64,000 nucleotides of DNA, taken from Fragilaria radians. Lineage: Eukaryota; Bacillariophyta; Fragilariophyceae; Fragilariales; Fragilariaceae. Of this stretch, positions 34,662-45,246 are shown piece after piece. The position numbers and the translations under genes were made by a program. Location of the stretch: assembly GCA_900642245.1 (NCBI GenBank), contig CAAAJI010000009.1:581025-645024 (forward strand). The letters run 5' to 3'. The notes under the pieces were generated by a model. It worked only from the letters and a program-made list of their open reading frames with translations, did no database searches and had not been told where the DNA came from. The stretch's first letter is position 1. Each line of letters begins with the position of its first letter.

Positions 34662-35648
34662 ATGGTGAAGCTAACTTGGAATATATCAATAACACCAATA
34701 TGGAGTTTGAGCTGCTTCCTATTATGTCACAGTGCCATTGGATGGAATCATTGGTTGCTTTCTCGAAATATCTTTGCCTTTCCATCGCAAAACTCTGCAT
34801 TAATGGATCGATCTGTCACGAAAGCTGGATGGCCAATTCGACGAGTCTCCCATCCTCCTCCAAGACATGGACGTGTCCTTATGATGGAACAATTATCAAC
34901 CGAAAATGTTTTATCCAATAATTCTTTTCCATTTCGAGTACTTGGGGTCTGTGGAGGGATCGGATCGGGAAAATCCTTAGCATGCCAAACCTTAATTCAA
35001 GAGTTAGGCTGTTGGGCTCATTTGGAGGCGGATTCGATTGCTCATTCATTATATGAACCAAAAAGCACCAATGATATCAATAGCAGTAATGAAGTGACAC
35101 TACAAGATGATATTGTAGAACAATTTGGAACAGATATCTTGACAAAGGATGGACGAATCGATCGGGCAGCCTTAGGTTCGATTGTGTTTTCGTCCTCCGA
35201 CCGCATGGCTCAATTAGAGAGACTTGTGTGGCCTCATGTTAAGCGTGCAATTGAGCGTATTGTACAAGAGTACCGTTCTAAACCAATTCCTCCCGGTAAG
35301 AAACCTATCCTAATTTTGGAAGCTGCCGTCTTGATTGATGCAGGATGGGATGATATCCTCGATGGTCTATGGCTGGTACGGACTCCCAACGATGAAATTG
35401 CATTAGAAAGACTTCAATCATTACGGAGTTTTTCCCGAGATGTAGCACAGCAACGATTGGAGGCTCAACAAACTCGAAGGGGAATTCAGAATTGGCAACA
35501 AGAATTAGAGAAAGGAGTTATCTCTCGTGTGATCAACAATGAAGGTAGTAGGGAGGACCTTAAATCACAATTGGCTATGGCTCTTCTGGACGAATCAAGC
35601 TGGTACGCAGTGAAAAGTAAAGAAAAGGAAGAAAGCATTGTACCATAA
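34662..35648 (+). CDS. COAE: Dephospho-CoA kinase
   Basis: Phosphorylates the 3'-hydroxyl of dephospho-CoA, the last step of coenzyme A synthesis. The protein has 328 residues. The kinase core starts near 92 (FRVLGVCGGIGSGKS, P-loop GGIGSGKS at 98-105). ADSIAHSLY follows, then the CoaE blocks GTDILTKDGRIDRAALGSIVF, LERLVWPHVKRAI and LEAAVLIDAGWDDILDGLWLV. About 90 N-terminal residues precede the core: a hydrophobic signal-like stretch (IWSLSCFLLCHSAI) and then a basic region with NIFAFPSQ. That resembles a diatom bipartite plastid leader with an ASAF-type phenylalanine, though the match is imperfect. Mitochondrial or ER targeting are alternatives. A downstream start at M74 or M75 would give a cytosolic form. 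Convergent with the Pelota gene. Confidence 0.93.
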   Translation: MVKLTWNISITPIWSLSCFLLCHSAIGWNHWLLSRNIFAFPSQNSALMDRSVTKAGWPIRRVSHPPPRHGRVLMMEQLSTENVLSNNSFPFRVLGVCGGIGSGKSLACQTLIQELGCWAHLEADSIAHSLYEPKSTNDINSSNEVTLQDDIVEQFGTDILTKDGRIDRAALGSIVFSSSDRMAQLERLVWPHVKRAIERIVQEYRSKPIPPGKKPILILEAAVLIDAGWDDILDGLWLVRTPNDEIALERLQSLRSFSRDVAQQRLEAQQTRRGIQNWQQELEKGVISRVINNEGSREDLKSQLAMALLDESSWYAVKSKEKEESIVP

Positions 35649-35728
35649 AATGTCTTTTTAACGTGTAATCTATTCAGAGTATTGTTTGATGACCAAACTG
35701 AACTTATTCTTGAACACCCGTATAGATA

Positions 35729-37003
35729 CTAGTTGAATCCCATATCCTCCATATCCTCTCGTATTCGTTTCTCAGGATCGTACTCTTCATCACTTGCATC
35801 CTCCGCAAATTCGTCCGGAAGTCCGCTTTCACCACCTTCATGGTTTTCGTCCTCGACTTCGCCAGCAGCAATTTCTGGCATGGGATATCGAAGTATGGCG
35901 GCAATACCACTGAGCTGATTTAACTGCTTGCCAGAGACATGTAGACTAGAAAATACATGAACTGTACCACCAGAAGCTCGGACATCCTCCACAAGTTTGA
36001 CATACTTGCGTCGTTCGACTACCGAACGACTGTTCCGTAGAAGCTGATCGGTAAGCAACAAATCCTCAATGGCCAATGAGTCTTGTGCAAGGCGGACGTG
36101 CGCATATCCATAAAGTGCACGATCAGGATCGACATCCATCCAACGGACGAATTGACGTAAGATAGACACCTCTCTTGCCATCTTGGTATCCTCCAATTGA
36201 GATGCTATAGTTGGATCGGCAAAGATTTCCTCTAAAGCGTGCTTGTGACCCGAACTAGCCCTACAGAGAATGAACTTGCGTTTATTTTCAATAAGGACAC
36301 GATCTTCCCGTCGGACACATTCTGTCATCATGTATTTGTAAAATTCATCCTTTACAAAACCAGGTGAGGCCAAAAGACAACATTTGAGTTGTTCCCATGG
36401 TAGTTTAACAAGTGCCAAGTATATTCCTTGGAAGAATTTTTGCATAGCTTTTGAATGGTTAGAGGAAGAACCCAATGCAGCACGCTTTTTCGGAATTGTC
36501 GTATCGATTCGAGCTTTTGTGACTGTCAACGACCCATGGACTAAGCATACATGGGCAAGACCTGTCCCTTGCATGACAACAGCAGCAACTTCTGATTGCC
36601 TTTCAGTACTTTGACATGCCTCATCGATACGATCTAAGTAAATCTGATCCCAACATACTTTTTCTAATGAAAAATTCTGAGCAAGTTCTATTTGAAGTGT
36701 GTGGTAGGATCCCATTCGAACCATATCCGATTCTGACGACGTTGGCCCAGAAAGGCGTAACTCAACAGCCTGTGGATCAAAGTCAACCTTCTCTACTTGA
36801 ATTGTAAGTTGCAGACGCTTCTTTTGAGACGAAGTTGACCCTGTGGAAGATTCTGTTACAACCTTTCTCAACGTTGTTGTCCGAACTAAGTCTCCAGCTT
36901 GCAATAGATTGTAAATGTGCCACAGATCCTCTGATGTTTCTGGGCGCAATACTACAACACCCGTACCATCCTTGAGTGAAATTTGTTTCTTAAGGATTTT
37001 CAT
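35729..37003 (-). CDS. PELO: Pelota / Dom34 ribosome-rescue factor
   Basis: eRF1-related factor that, with Hbs1 and ABCE1, splits stalled ribosomes in no-go and non-stop decay. The protein has 424 residues from the ATG at 37003 (MKILKKQISLKDGTG, the standard N-terminus). The Sm-like N domain carries LRPETSEDLWHIYNLLQAGD and RTTTLRKV. The central domain has VVMQGTGLAHVCLV and IPKKRAALGSSSNHSKAMQKFF, with family LLASPGFVKDEFYKY. The C domain has ALYGYAHVRLAQDSLAIEDLLLTDQLL and VHVFSSLHVSGKQLNQLSGIAAILRY, and it ends in an acidic tail. As expected for Pelota, the GGQ motif of eRF1 is absent. Intronless; its stop is 80 bp from that of the convergent dephospho-CoA kinase gene. Confidence 0.97.
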   Translation of the reverse strand: MKILKKQISLKDGTGVVVLRPETSEDLWHIYNLLQAGDLVRTTTLRKVVTESSTGSTSSQKKRLQLTIQVEKVDFDPQAVELRLSGPTSSESDMVRMGSYHTLQIELAQNFSLEKVCWDQIYLDRIDEACQSTERQSEVAAVVMQGTGLAHVCLVHGSLTVTKARIDTTIPKKRAALGSSSNHSKAMQKFFQGIYLALVKLPWEQLKCCLLASPGFVKDEFYKYMMTECVRREDRVLIENKRKFILCRASSGHKHALEEIFADPTIASQLEDTKMAREVSILRQFVRWMDVDPDRALYGYAHVRLAQDSLAIEDLLLTDQLLRNSRSVVERRKYVKLVEDVRASGGTVHVFSSLHVSGKQLNQLSGIAAILRYPMPEIAAGEVEDENHEGGESGLPDEFAEDASDEEYDPEKRIREDMEDMGFN

Positions 37004-39094
37004 CGTGGTCAAAATGTATCAGTTAATCAAGTGATCTTCATCGACGTCTTTAGTTCAGTCTTCTCGTTTTTGTGGCTGATAAAAATTGGTATGAAACCAT
37101 TACTATATCGGAATAGCATTCCCACTTTCCTACTTCACATCACGCAAAAATGGATGTCGATAAATTTAGCATGTTGCCAATAAAAAAAGCTCAGCCAATC
37201 AATTAACTTTTCTGTAAACGCTCCTAAGAATATTCCTGGGGAATGAAGATTTTATCTTCCAAACCAAACAAAATCAAGTCCTGAAATATGTCACCTGTAG
37301 TTGATTCAACCCATTTTCATGCCTTTTGAAATATCTTCCAAGAATTAAGCAATACCTACTGGTAAATTGATATTTTTCTTTGAGAGATATGATAATGCTA
37401 AAGTCAGATACACTCTCCTAATATCGTTTTTCGTCGTTGCATGCAATTCAAATGCTACACCATACCTTTCAAGGAAAAACTATCACGACATCTTAGTTTA
37501 TGCTTTTAATCCATTGAAAGCGTTTTTCTGACAGCTTTTAATGACAATGCTTAGATATCCATGCAAAACACTTTTGTGCTCCCTTTGAGTTGAAAAAAGC
37601 AATTAAATGACATTTGGAAGTCTGCACATTACATTTTTCAAAAAGAATGGCAAAAGAGAAGCCAGAGGAGGTAAATTCTAGGGTGTTCAACACTCATGGT
37701 GAAATCTTTATACAATGGATGAAATGCAATAGCACTTGGCTCCAGTAGCTAGTTATAAGTGAAACAGACAAATGCAATGAGCCCTTTACGAGGCTCGTAA
37801 AGCGGATAATAGTTTTACGGGGAATAATTGAACAGAAATATTTAATAGGCATACTTACCTGACGAAGCAACTACCATAATCCAATAGAGGTTAGCAGAAA
37901 TAGTACAGCGAAGCAGTTTATTTTCTCTTAAAAGGGGATCTATCGTTTTCAAGACAAATATGGCAGCATACTGGTAAAACGTATTCCGCTTATGAATAGT
38001 TGCGCATCCCTTGAAGAAGTTTTGATGCAGAAGATGTAGAGCGCCTTGACAATGATCTTGTAGAGATAAAAACGTGTAGGAGCTTGAGTATATACACAGA
38101 CTTTTACATTATATAGAGAAAAGGGAGTAAAGTGGAAAGTAGTTCCTCTCATATTTTCTTTGACTAAAATACACATGAGTAACTCTGTGAGAAATTCTGA
38201 AAACAGGGGATGCTCTCACATGAAGTGTTCTATAAACGTTATAAATAATTGTCACCCCATGTGAAAATAAAGGTCCATATCATTATCTAATGGCAATGAA
38301 TGTCGCCACAAATCTTTTTCAACATGTAATTTTCAATTATATTTTGTAAAGACCGATCTTGTTGATTTGTCAATAGTAATAAACAAAGGGTTCTAGTGAG
38401 ACTCTCGGACGCTGATATGAAAGAAAATGCATCAAAACCAAAGCATTTTGCAGAAAAAGTGCCAGTTCTATGGACAACGCGAAAACTTCTTCAACGGATA
38501 CATGAAAAGGTTACATTTTTATAAAGTTGTTTTCAAAGAAAGTCGGATTTGATTTCAAAAAGAAGCAGTATCTCATCATTACCGCAAACAGTAAAGTAAT
38601 CTCCAATGAAAAAATGGTTGGAGACGAAATGTTACTACAAACCTCTAGAATTCTCTGAAATTTATCACTCATACTCAATAATTCAGTATCAGAATGTTTC
38701 CTAAGCTAAATATAGTTCCCCCTGCTTGGCTGTTTGGTTGGAATGTATCTTCTTGACCATACAATTCAGTCTCATCAATTATTGTGAACTTACATTTTCC
38801 CTAGCTAATGCTATGCTGTTGAGTACACTTTCATTCAACCTTTTGGTTACGCATATTTGATGGAGTTATATTCTTTGTCAACATTTTATATATTACTTTA
38901 ACAATTATGACCTGTGATATAATTCTTGAAAATTGATGACCTCAAAGCATAATTTGTTCCTGTTGGAAAAATTGAACAAATAATCCTATGTTTGGGTGAT
39001 CAAAATCTCAGTTTTGAACAAATTTAATCTTCGAAACATAAATTTTATGCTGCGTGATCAGATTTTTCGTCAATGAAAATAATACATTCTCATC
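37004..39094. other. Intergenic, about 2 kb, no supported gene
   Basis: Separates the 5' ends of Pelota (-) and DPH7 (+), so both promoters lie here. AT-rich and free of ORFs that I can support. No tRNA or transposon signature was recognised. Confidence 0.45.
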
Positions 39095-40219
39095 ATGGCG
39101 AATTCCCTATTCTACGATTTCTATATGGCGCCGTTAAATGCGTGTTCCTTAGAATCACTTGATAAGCCTATAGAGACCGACAACGGTAGTTTCTGGCCTT
39201 TAGTAGCAAGCTGTTACAATTTGGAAGACGATGGCTCCCGAATTGGCAATCTAGACCTTTTCCTCGTCAAAGTTCCCAGCAGCGAAGATCATGGTTTCAA
39301 ATTCGGCGAACCTTCGTTCTCGAAAAGCTATCCAAGCGGAATCCTGGATGGAAAATGGCTCCCAAGCAGTAAAAGCAAAGAGAATCAATTTTGGCTTGCG
39401 ACAGCTCAATCTTCGGGTGAAATCTTTCTTCATGTATTTCACCTTGAGGAATCGGGTAAAACAACTTTCAAGCCGATATCAACTTCATCCAGTAAAGCCA
39501 ATGCAGAAGCACAAAGTGCCTTGTGCCTTGCTCTTAACTGGGATACTTCTCGAGATTTCCATAATTCACGCATTGTGTCATCTTACTCAAATGGTAAAGC
39601 GGCTGTCCATGATGTCATACTACGAGATAGTAGTAATGCACCTGAGTTAATTCAACAAGAATCGTGGGATGCTCATACATTATTTGGTGCTCCTGCAGAA
39701 GTTTGGTCTTGTGCATTTGCTAGTGATGGAGCATTGATCATGACTGGTGCCGACGACGCCACGATGAAGGTGTGGGATCCAAGAATTCTATCGCGTCCTG
39801 TTTCAACATTCAACAATCATTTCGAAGCTGGTGTTACTGTTATATCTCCGCATCCAAGAAATTCTAACCTTGTCGCTGTTGGGTCATACGATGAAAAAGT
39901 GTACATCTTTGATATCCGGTACTCCTCACAGACTTTGTTAAGCCAGTCTTCAGAACTTGGTGGAGGAGTCTGGAGAATTCAATGGCATCCAGTCAAAGAT
40001 GATACCATACTTTTGGCCAGCATGCATGCTGGGGCTAGAGTTGTGACTCTTCACTCAAACCCAGACCCTTATTCACATCTCTCAGTGAAACGAGAATTCC
40101 TTGAGCACAAAAGTATGACTTACGGCGCCACGTGGTTAGTCACCAACGATGGGTTATACGAAGCAGCTGCCACTTGCTCGTTTTATGACAGAGCCTGTTA
40201 TATTTGGCGCGCTGATTGA
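39095..40219 (+). CDS. DPH7: Diphthine methylesterase DPH7 (WDR85)
   Basis: A WD40 protein of 374 residues that removes the methyl ester from diphthine methyl ester on elongation factor 2, just before the final amidation to diphthamide. Diagnostic segments are WDAHTLFGAPAEVWSCAFA, MTGADDATMKVWDPR, FNNHFEAGVTVISPHP, LVAVGSYDEKVYIFDIR, and the highly characteristic GGGVWRIQWHP followed by LLASMHAGARVV. I see about five to six blades and the C-terminal CSFYDRACYIWRAD. Intronless. Length agrees with DPH7 of other eukaryotes. The neighbouring Pelota gene also acts in translation, but I see no sign of shared regulation. Confidence 0.93.
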   Translation: MANSLFYDFYMAPLNACSLESLDKPIETDNGSFWPLVASCYNLEDDGSRIGNLDLFLVKVPSSEDHGFKFGEPSFSKSYPSGILDGKWLPSSKSKENQFWLATAQSSGEIFLHVFHLEESGKTTFKPISTSSSKANAEAQSALCLALNWDTSRDFHNSRIVSSYSNGKAAVHDVILRDSSNAPELIQQESWDAHTLFGAPAEVWSCAFASDGALIMTGADDATMKVWDPRILSRPVSTFNNHFEAGVTVISPHPRNSNLVAVGSYDEKVYIFDIRYSSQTLLSQSSELGGGVWRIQWHPVKDDTILLASMHAGARVVTLHSNPDPYSHLSVKREFLEHKSMTYGATWLVTNDGLYEAAATCSFYDRACYIWRAD

Positions 40220-41266
40220 AGACGAGCATCGATAGTTGAATTACGTTTGGCAAACAGCCTTCAAGATTAAAAATTGAGACAGACAGGCAAGGAGAAGATT
40301 GCCATTTATATATCAACATTGGCACAATCCAAGTTGGGTAAAAAATTGTAGTTTTTTGCACCTAACATCACTTAAAAGAACTCTTTACGGATGATACCAA
40401 TCAAAACTGGAGAATTGTTCAGTCACCACCAATAACAAATAGATGAATGGTGGATTGATTATCACCATCCACTAAACCTTTCTGATCACAAATAATTGAT
40501 GGCTGTTTTCATCTTCCTATTAAGCACTCATATTGACTATTTCAAGCATCCACTTTTCTTTGTTTCTGATCTCAAGACTTGTAATGTAATTCAGTGGAGA
40601 CGGCATTTTTCAGGGGGTTCTTGATTTTCCAAATGGATTGAAGATCAGCAAATGTTTGTTGGTAGCAAATCAGCCATCATCGGATTTAGCCAATTTTAAT
40701 GTCGCAACTATTGACAATCACTCCAGTTTCCTAGTCACACAAGTTTAATACTTAGGAAGTAACGTAAGCTTCACAAATTTTCATACAATTGATGAAACAC
40801 TTGTCCCACATTAGAAAAGGCGTTTTCTCTTCAATTATCATGCTTTATCTTCTTCATCTTGATAGGATTAATCAATGTAATCCATCGAAAATCCCTATTC
40901 TTCAAGGAGAATATAAAAATAATTTATCAAAGATTATTGTTATTAAGCATAACACTGAAACGCTTTTTAAGTTGGTGAACCTGGTTGAAGCCACCATGTT
41001 AATTGAGAAGGTATTTCGGTGTGATGTAACTCTGAACATGAAGCAAAAGTCCCAAAAAATTTCCTGAACTTGAACGTGTTTTTTCGTTATTTCGAAAAAT
41101 TTCCAACGGTATCGTTGGTACGGAGTACCTCTAATGGTTAAAACATCGGTACTAGTACTTCTAAAGTTTCAGACCATAGAATGCTTTGTTTCTTGTACAG
41201 TGGCAAAACCACCCTTTGAGTTACCACTTCATCCTCTGATAAAGCATTTATTATTGTTATTTCTTC
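40220..41266. other. Intergenic upstream of the deubiquitinase
   Basis: About 1 kb between two same-strand genes. A short plus-strand ORF (40789-41067) has no recognisable domain. Part of the deubiquitinase N-terminus (for example a DUSP domain) could lie in an unrecognised exon near 41190-41300. Confidence 0.4.
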
Positions 41267-44200
41267 ATGACATTGATGCGGAGCAATTCAAACGAATCAT
41301 TTAGTGACTCTATGTATGCCCTAGCTAGCGCATACCGGATAGCATCCGTAAGTTATTTCTCAATAGACCTTATGTGTGCCGTATTTAGTGTACTACACAA
41401 CTCACTAACAGATTGTTTCCAGGACGAAGACACTCGGAATGCTCTCAATGTAATGTCACAACCAACATTAATAAATGCCTTAACTTATTATCTTGTGCCG
41501 TCCTCTTGGATGCTTAGCACTCTTCCATTTTTGCGTGGAGAAGCTGAACAAAGACCCTCACAGCGAATTGAAAATACAGTTTTGGTTTTGAATGGTCACA
41601 TAAGTGATGAGGAACACGAGGAAGTTTCATACACACAAAAAAGCAGACACAAATCTATAGATCTAAGAAAGGATATCGAGCATCAGAGAGATTTCTATTG
41701 TATTGGCTCCCATGTTTGGAATCTAATCGCCGAGAATTTTGATGTCGACATTGAACTCAAGTTTCCTGTCATTCTCCATGGACATTGCACTCTTGCTATT
41801 GACTTAGGAGCTCAAAGGGTCCTTATACCACATTCTGGGAGGTTTGATTACAACCACGTTGTTGCGTCCGATGTGGTATCTGATGAAGAGGATGATTTGG
41901 TAGGTATCGAATTGAGTCTTTGTCTCAATAGGAATACGTCTCACGTACAAACAAAGTTTCCTTATTCCTCAGGCGCCTCTTCACGTCCAGTTTCACCACC
42001 TTGCTCAATCCCAGCTCCAGATGAAGAAATTTCAAACGTTGTTACTTCAAGTGCGATCATCCTGCTACCCAATAGTCAGCCAGAGGATAGGGATAGTGAT
42101 ATGGAACTGGATTCTTCATTGGGCATATCTACACTCAAGCGGAAACGATACGGAAGTGGTCTAGGTAATCTTGGAAATACATGCTTTATGAATTCGACAA
42201 TACAGTGCTTAGCCCACACGGAACCGTTGAGACAGTACTTCTGTTCTGGTGCTTTTAAGAACGATTTGAATCATGACAATCCTTTAGGAACAGGAGGTGA
42301 ACTGGCAACTGCTTTTGCTGATTTGCTTTCCGAAATGTGGGGTTCGAGAAAATCTAGTACTTTCTTATCAAATGGCGTAGTGTACCCTCGTAAATTCAAA
42401 ATGACGCTAGGAAAGCATGCTGAGCAGTTCCTCGGATACGATCAGCACGATTCCCAGGAACTTGCTACATATTTACTCGACGCTTTGCATGAAGATACAA
42501 ATAGAATCACTAAAAAGCCATACATTATTAAGCCTGAACAAGAAGAGGACGAATTTGATGATGTAGCGGCAAAAAAAGCTTGGGAACTTCATCTTCAGCG
42601 AGAAAACTCACGAGTTCTCGATAATTTTATGGGCCAAGTTAAGTCACGAGTTCAATGTCCTAAAGAAGGTTGTGGAAGGGTTTCCACCACATTTGATCCC
42701 TTCATGTTCCTGTCAGTGCCGATTCCCGGAGCAAATGAAAAGACCATCAAAGTAAAGTTTGTTCCGATTGGTAGTCCACGCCTATGCCTGGATATAACTT
42801 TGTCTAAAACAGATTCAATCTTAACTTTGAAGAAAAAGGTAATCGAAGAAATTGAAAACATGAAGGGATATCAGATCGACTTGAAAGATGTAATTGCAAT
42901 CGAGTTTTGGCAAAATCGAGTATCTACTGTTTTCGATTCCACTCACATTTTACAAAATGTTCATTGCGATGAAATAATCATATATCAATTAAAACCTGCA
43001 TCAGATTTTCCAAAAGTCGAGAATGTCGAGCAAGAAAATGAAATCCCGGTTTACAAAGATCGCATTCACCATATCAATATGAAATCCACAGATTTGGTTT
43101 GGTTTCGAACTGAAAATGATTGGAAAGGTATAATTGAAGAAAAAGTTTCGTCGGAGTCATTGAAGGCAATTTTGTTCAACCGAAAGCGTTTGACGATTCC
43201 GCCATTAATTCGTTTCTACAATCAGCTTGGTGAGTTAATTGACAACTGCTACGAAGAGATCCAAGAGAAGAGTTCATTACAATCTGCAAACGAAACTGCA
43301 ACGGACGAGGCAAGTGGTTATGGATCTCCAAATTCCAATCCTCACCTTGATGAGATCCAAGAGCAAGCGTTTAAAGCTGCACTAGATAAATCGCCATTAT
43401 TCCGAGACGTTTCTGATTTAAGTGATTTAGCTGCTTTGGAGTTTGCCGAGAAGAAACTGCACACTTACTTAATGGAAGAAATGAAGAAACAAAAGGAAAG
43501 GGATACAGAAATCATCACCATACAAGTTATCTTACTTTACAATGGTCATGGTGATCCATCGTATACTCATGGAGAACATATTTCTATCCCATTGTACCTA
43601 CGAACAGAAGGGAACACAACTGTTTATGGGCTGCGAGAAAAGCTTGCGAAGGAATTGCCACTAAAGCACCTTCACAATCCAAGACAAACAAATATAACTG
43701 AACTTGATAGCCTGTCAGAGTCTATGTATAGTAATTCACTTCCTCAACACGGGGAAAAGTTATCGGGAAGTTGTGATCAGCATGACACTGACAATGAATT
43801 ATTGATAATGCGTCAAATCCCAATGGAATATGCAGAGAATAAATCGAAAAGATACATTTTCCACACTAAAACCCAACTCGGGATGATTAAATCAAAACAT
43901 ATGACCAAGGTGATCATATCTCACCTCAATTAGCTTGCATTGATGACATTGAAGAAAGTAAGATTGTAAGGGACATTGTAGGCAATTGGGGAATCGTGTT
44001 CTTACACTGGAGCGATGATCTTTTATGTCGTTTTGATCTTGAAGCATACGATAAGACCGAAAATATCTTGTCAGAATCTGAAGCAGAAAAGAATGCGAAA
44101 AAGTCCTTATCGGTAATTGATTGTATTCACAAGTATTGTCAGAACGAACAGCTTCAGGAAAGTGAAATGTGGTACTGTAGCAAATGCCAATCGCATGTTC

Positions 44201-44826
44201 GAGCTTGGAAGCAAATTCATCTCTATCGGACTCCTCCAATTTTAATTGTACATTTGAAGCGTTTCCATTATTCTGCATCAACACATCGTCGTGACAAGAT
44301 TGGTAGTTTTATCGACTTCCCTCTTGTCGGTCTCGATCTAACAGATTTTGTTTCCCAATGGAATGATGGTCAAAAACCTATTTACGATTGCTATGCAGTT
44401 AGCAACCACTATGGAGGATTGGGTGGTGGGCATTACACTGCATACGCATTAAGTACTGATGGAACTTGGTGCTGTTTTGATGACAGCCGAGTCTCAACCA
44501 ATGTTGATCCTTCGGATGTTGTTTCTGCGGCCGCGTATGTCCTCTATTACAAAAGGCGCGATGTTCTTTTTGACACTCCTGAGTATGAGACTCCATTACC
44601 CTCTCACGTACAAAACTTCGATGAATTACGAAATAGTCCAACTCTGGTGCGTGTGGACTCTATGGATCTAGATGACAGGGCTGTATCAGCTAGTCCTATA
44701 AGTTCAAATACTTCTACCTCCGCTTTGGCGAATATGAGTGCGAACGATGATGTCGACGACGTTTTGGACGGAAACGGCTATGACTCTGACCACCAATTTT
44801 CTCACCAAAATTCTAGTCTTAGCTAA
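41267..44826 (+). CDS. Ubiquitin C-terminal hydrolase, USP4/11/15-like (frame break)
   Basis: Cysteine-protease deubiquitinase of the USP family. The catalytic cysteine box GLGNLGNTCFMNSTIQCLAH lies near 42160-42215. The QHDSQELATYLLDALHED block and a zinc-ribbon half-site (CPKEGCGRVS) follow. A long ~400-residue insert with Ubl-like sequence comes next, then the second zinc half-site WYCSKCQ, LIVHLKRFHYS and the histidine box NHYGGLGGGHYTAYA (near 44400-44450). This split catalytic domain is typical of USP4/11/15. An in-frame 75-bp GT-AG intron (41348-41422, GTAAGT to TTTCCAG) is likely spliced. The frame changes between 43891 and 43930: the first frame closes at 43933, while the conserved sequence continues in the next frame (DHISPQLACIDDIEESKI). 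No plausible intron fixes it, so this is a one-base indel in the assembly or a real lesion. About 1,160 residues in all. Confidence 0.85.
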
Positions 44827-45246
44827 CCTAAGCGGTGGAACCTATTCCTTTACCTCCGCCCAATTTCCAACGATGAATATTAATGTACGCATCAGACATT
44901 TCTTTTTTTCTTTATTTGCCTACAAATAAAATAATAGACTTAGCTTGAAAACTAGAGCAAAATGCTGACTTCGAAATCTTAAGATTTTTTAGTTAGACAC
45001 TCTTGTCATCAGTCAAAATAGTCTTTTTAAGATTTTGATCTCTTATTTTTGGTAACTTTGCAATGCTAACGTTAACAATTTATCAGCCTGAGCATGATGT
45101 AAAACATATTGTTTTATGGAAATCAAGATAATGTAATTTCGAGCTTAAAGCACGCACCGAGACTTGAATGAAAGCAATCGTATCAATGCCTGTTGACCGC
45201 AACACCAAGGTACTGGATATTTACTCAATTGATGTTGAGCTATTCC
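44827..45246. other. Intergenic between convergent genes
   Basis: 420 bp between the stops of the deubiquitinase (+) and the 905-residue membrane protein (-). AT-rich. No feature seen. Confidence 0.5.

Noticed and set aside
40789..41067. 92-codon ORF upstream of the deubiquitinase.
   Set aside because: No DUSP or Ubl similarity that I can see, and no donor linking it in frame.
43909..43932. A 24-bp GT...AG segment as an intron at the deubiquitinase frame break.
   Set aside because: Too short, and removing a multiple of three does not change frame.
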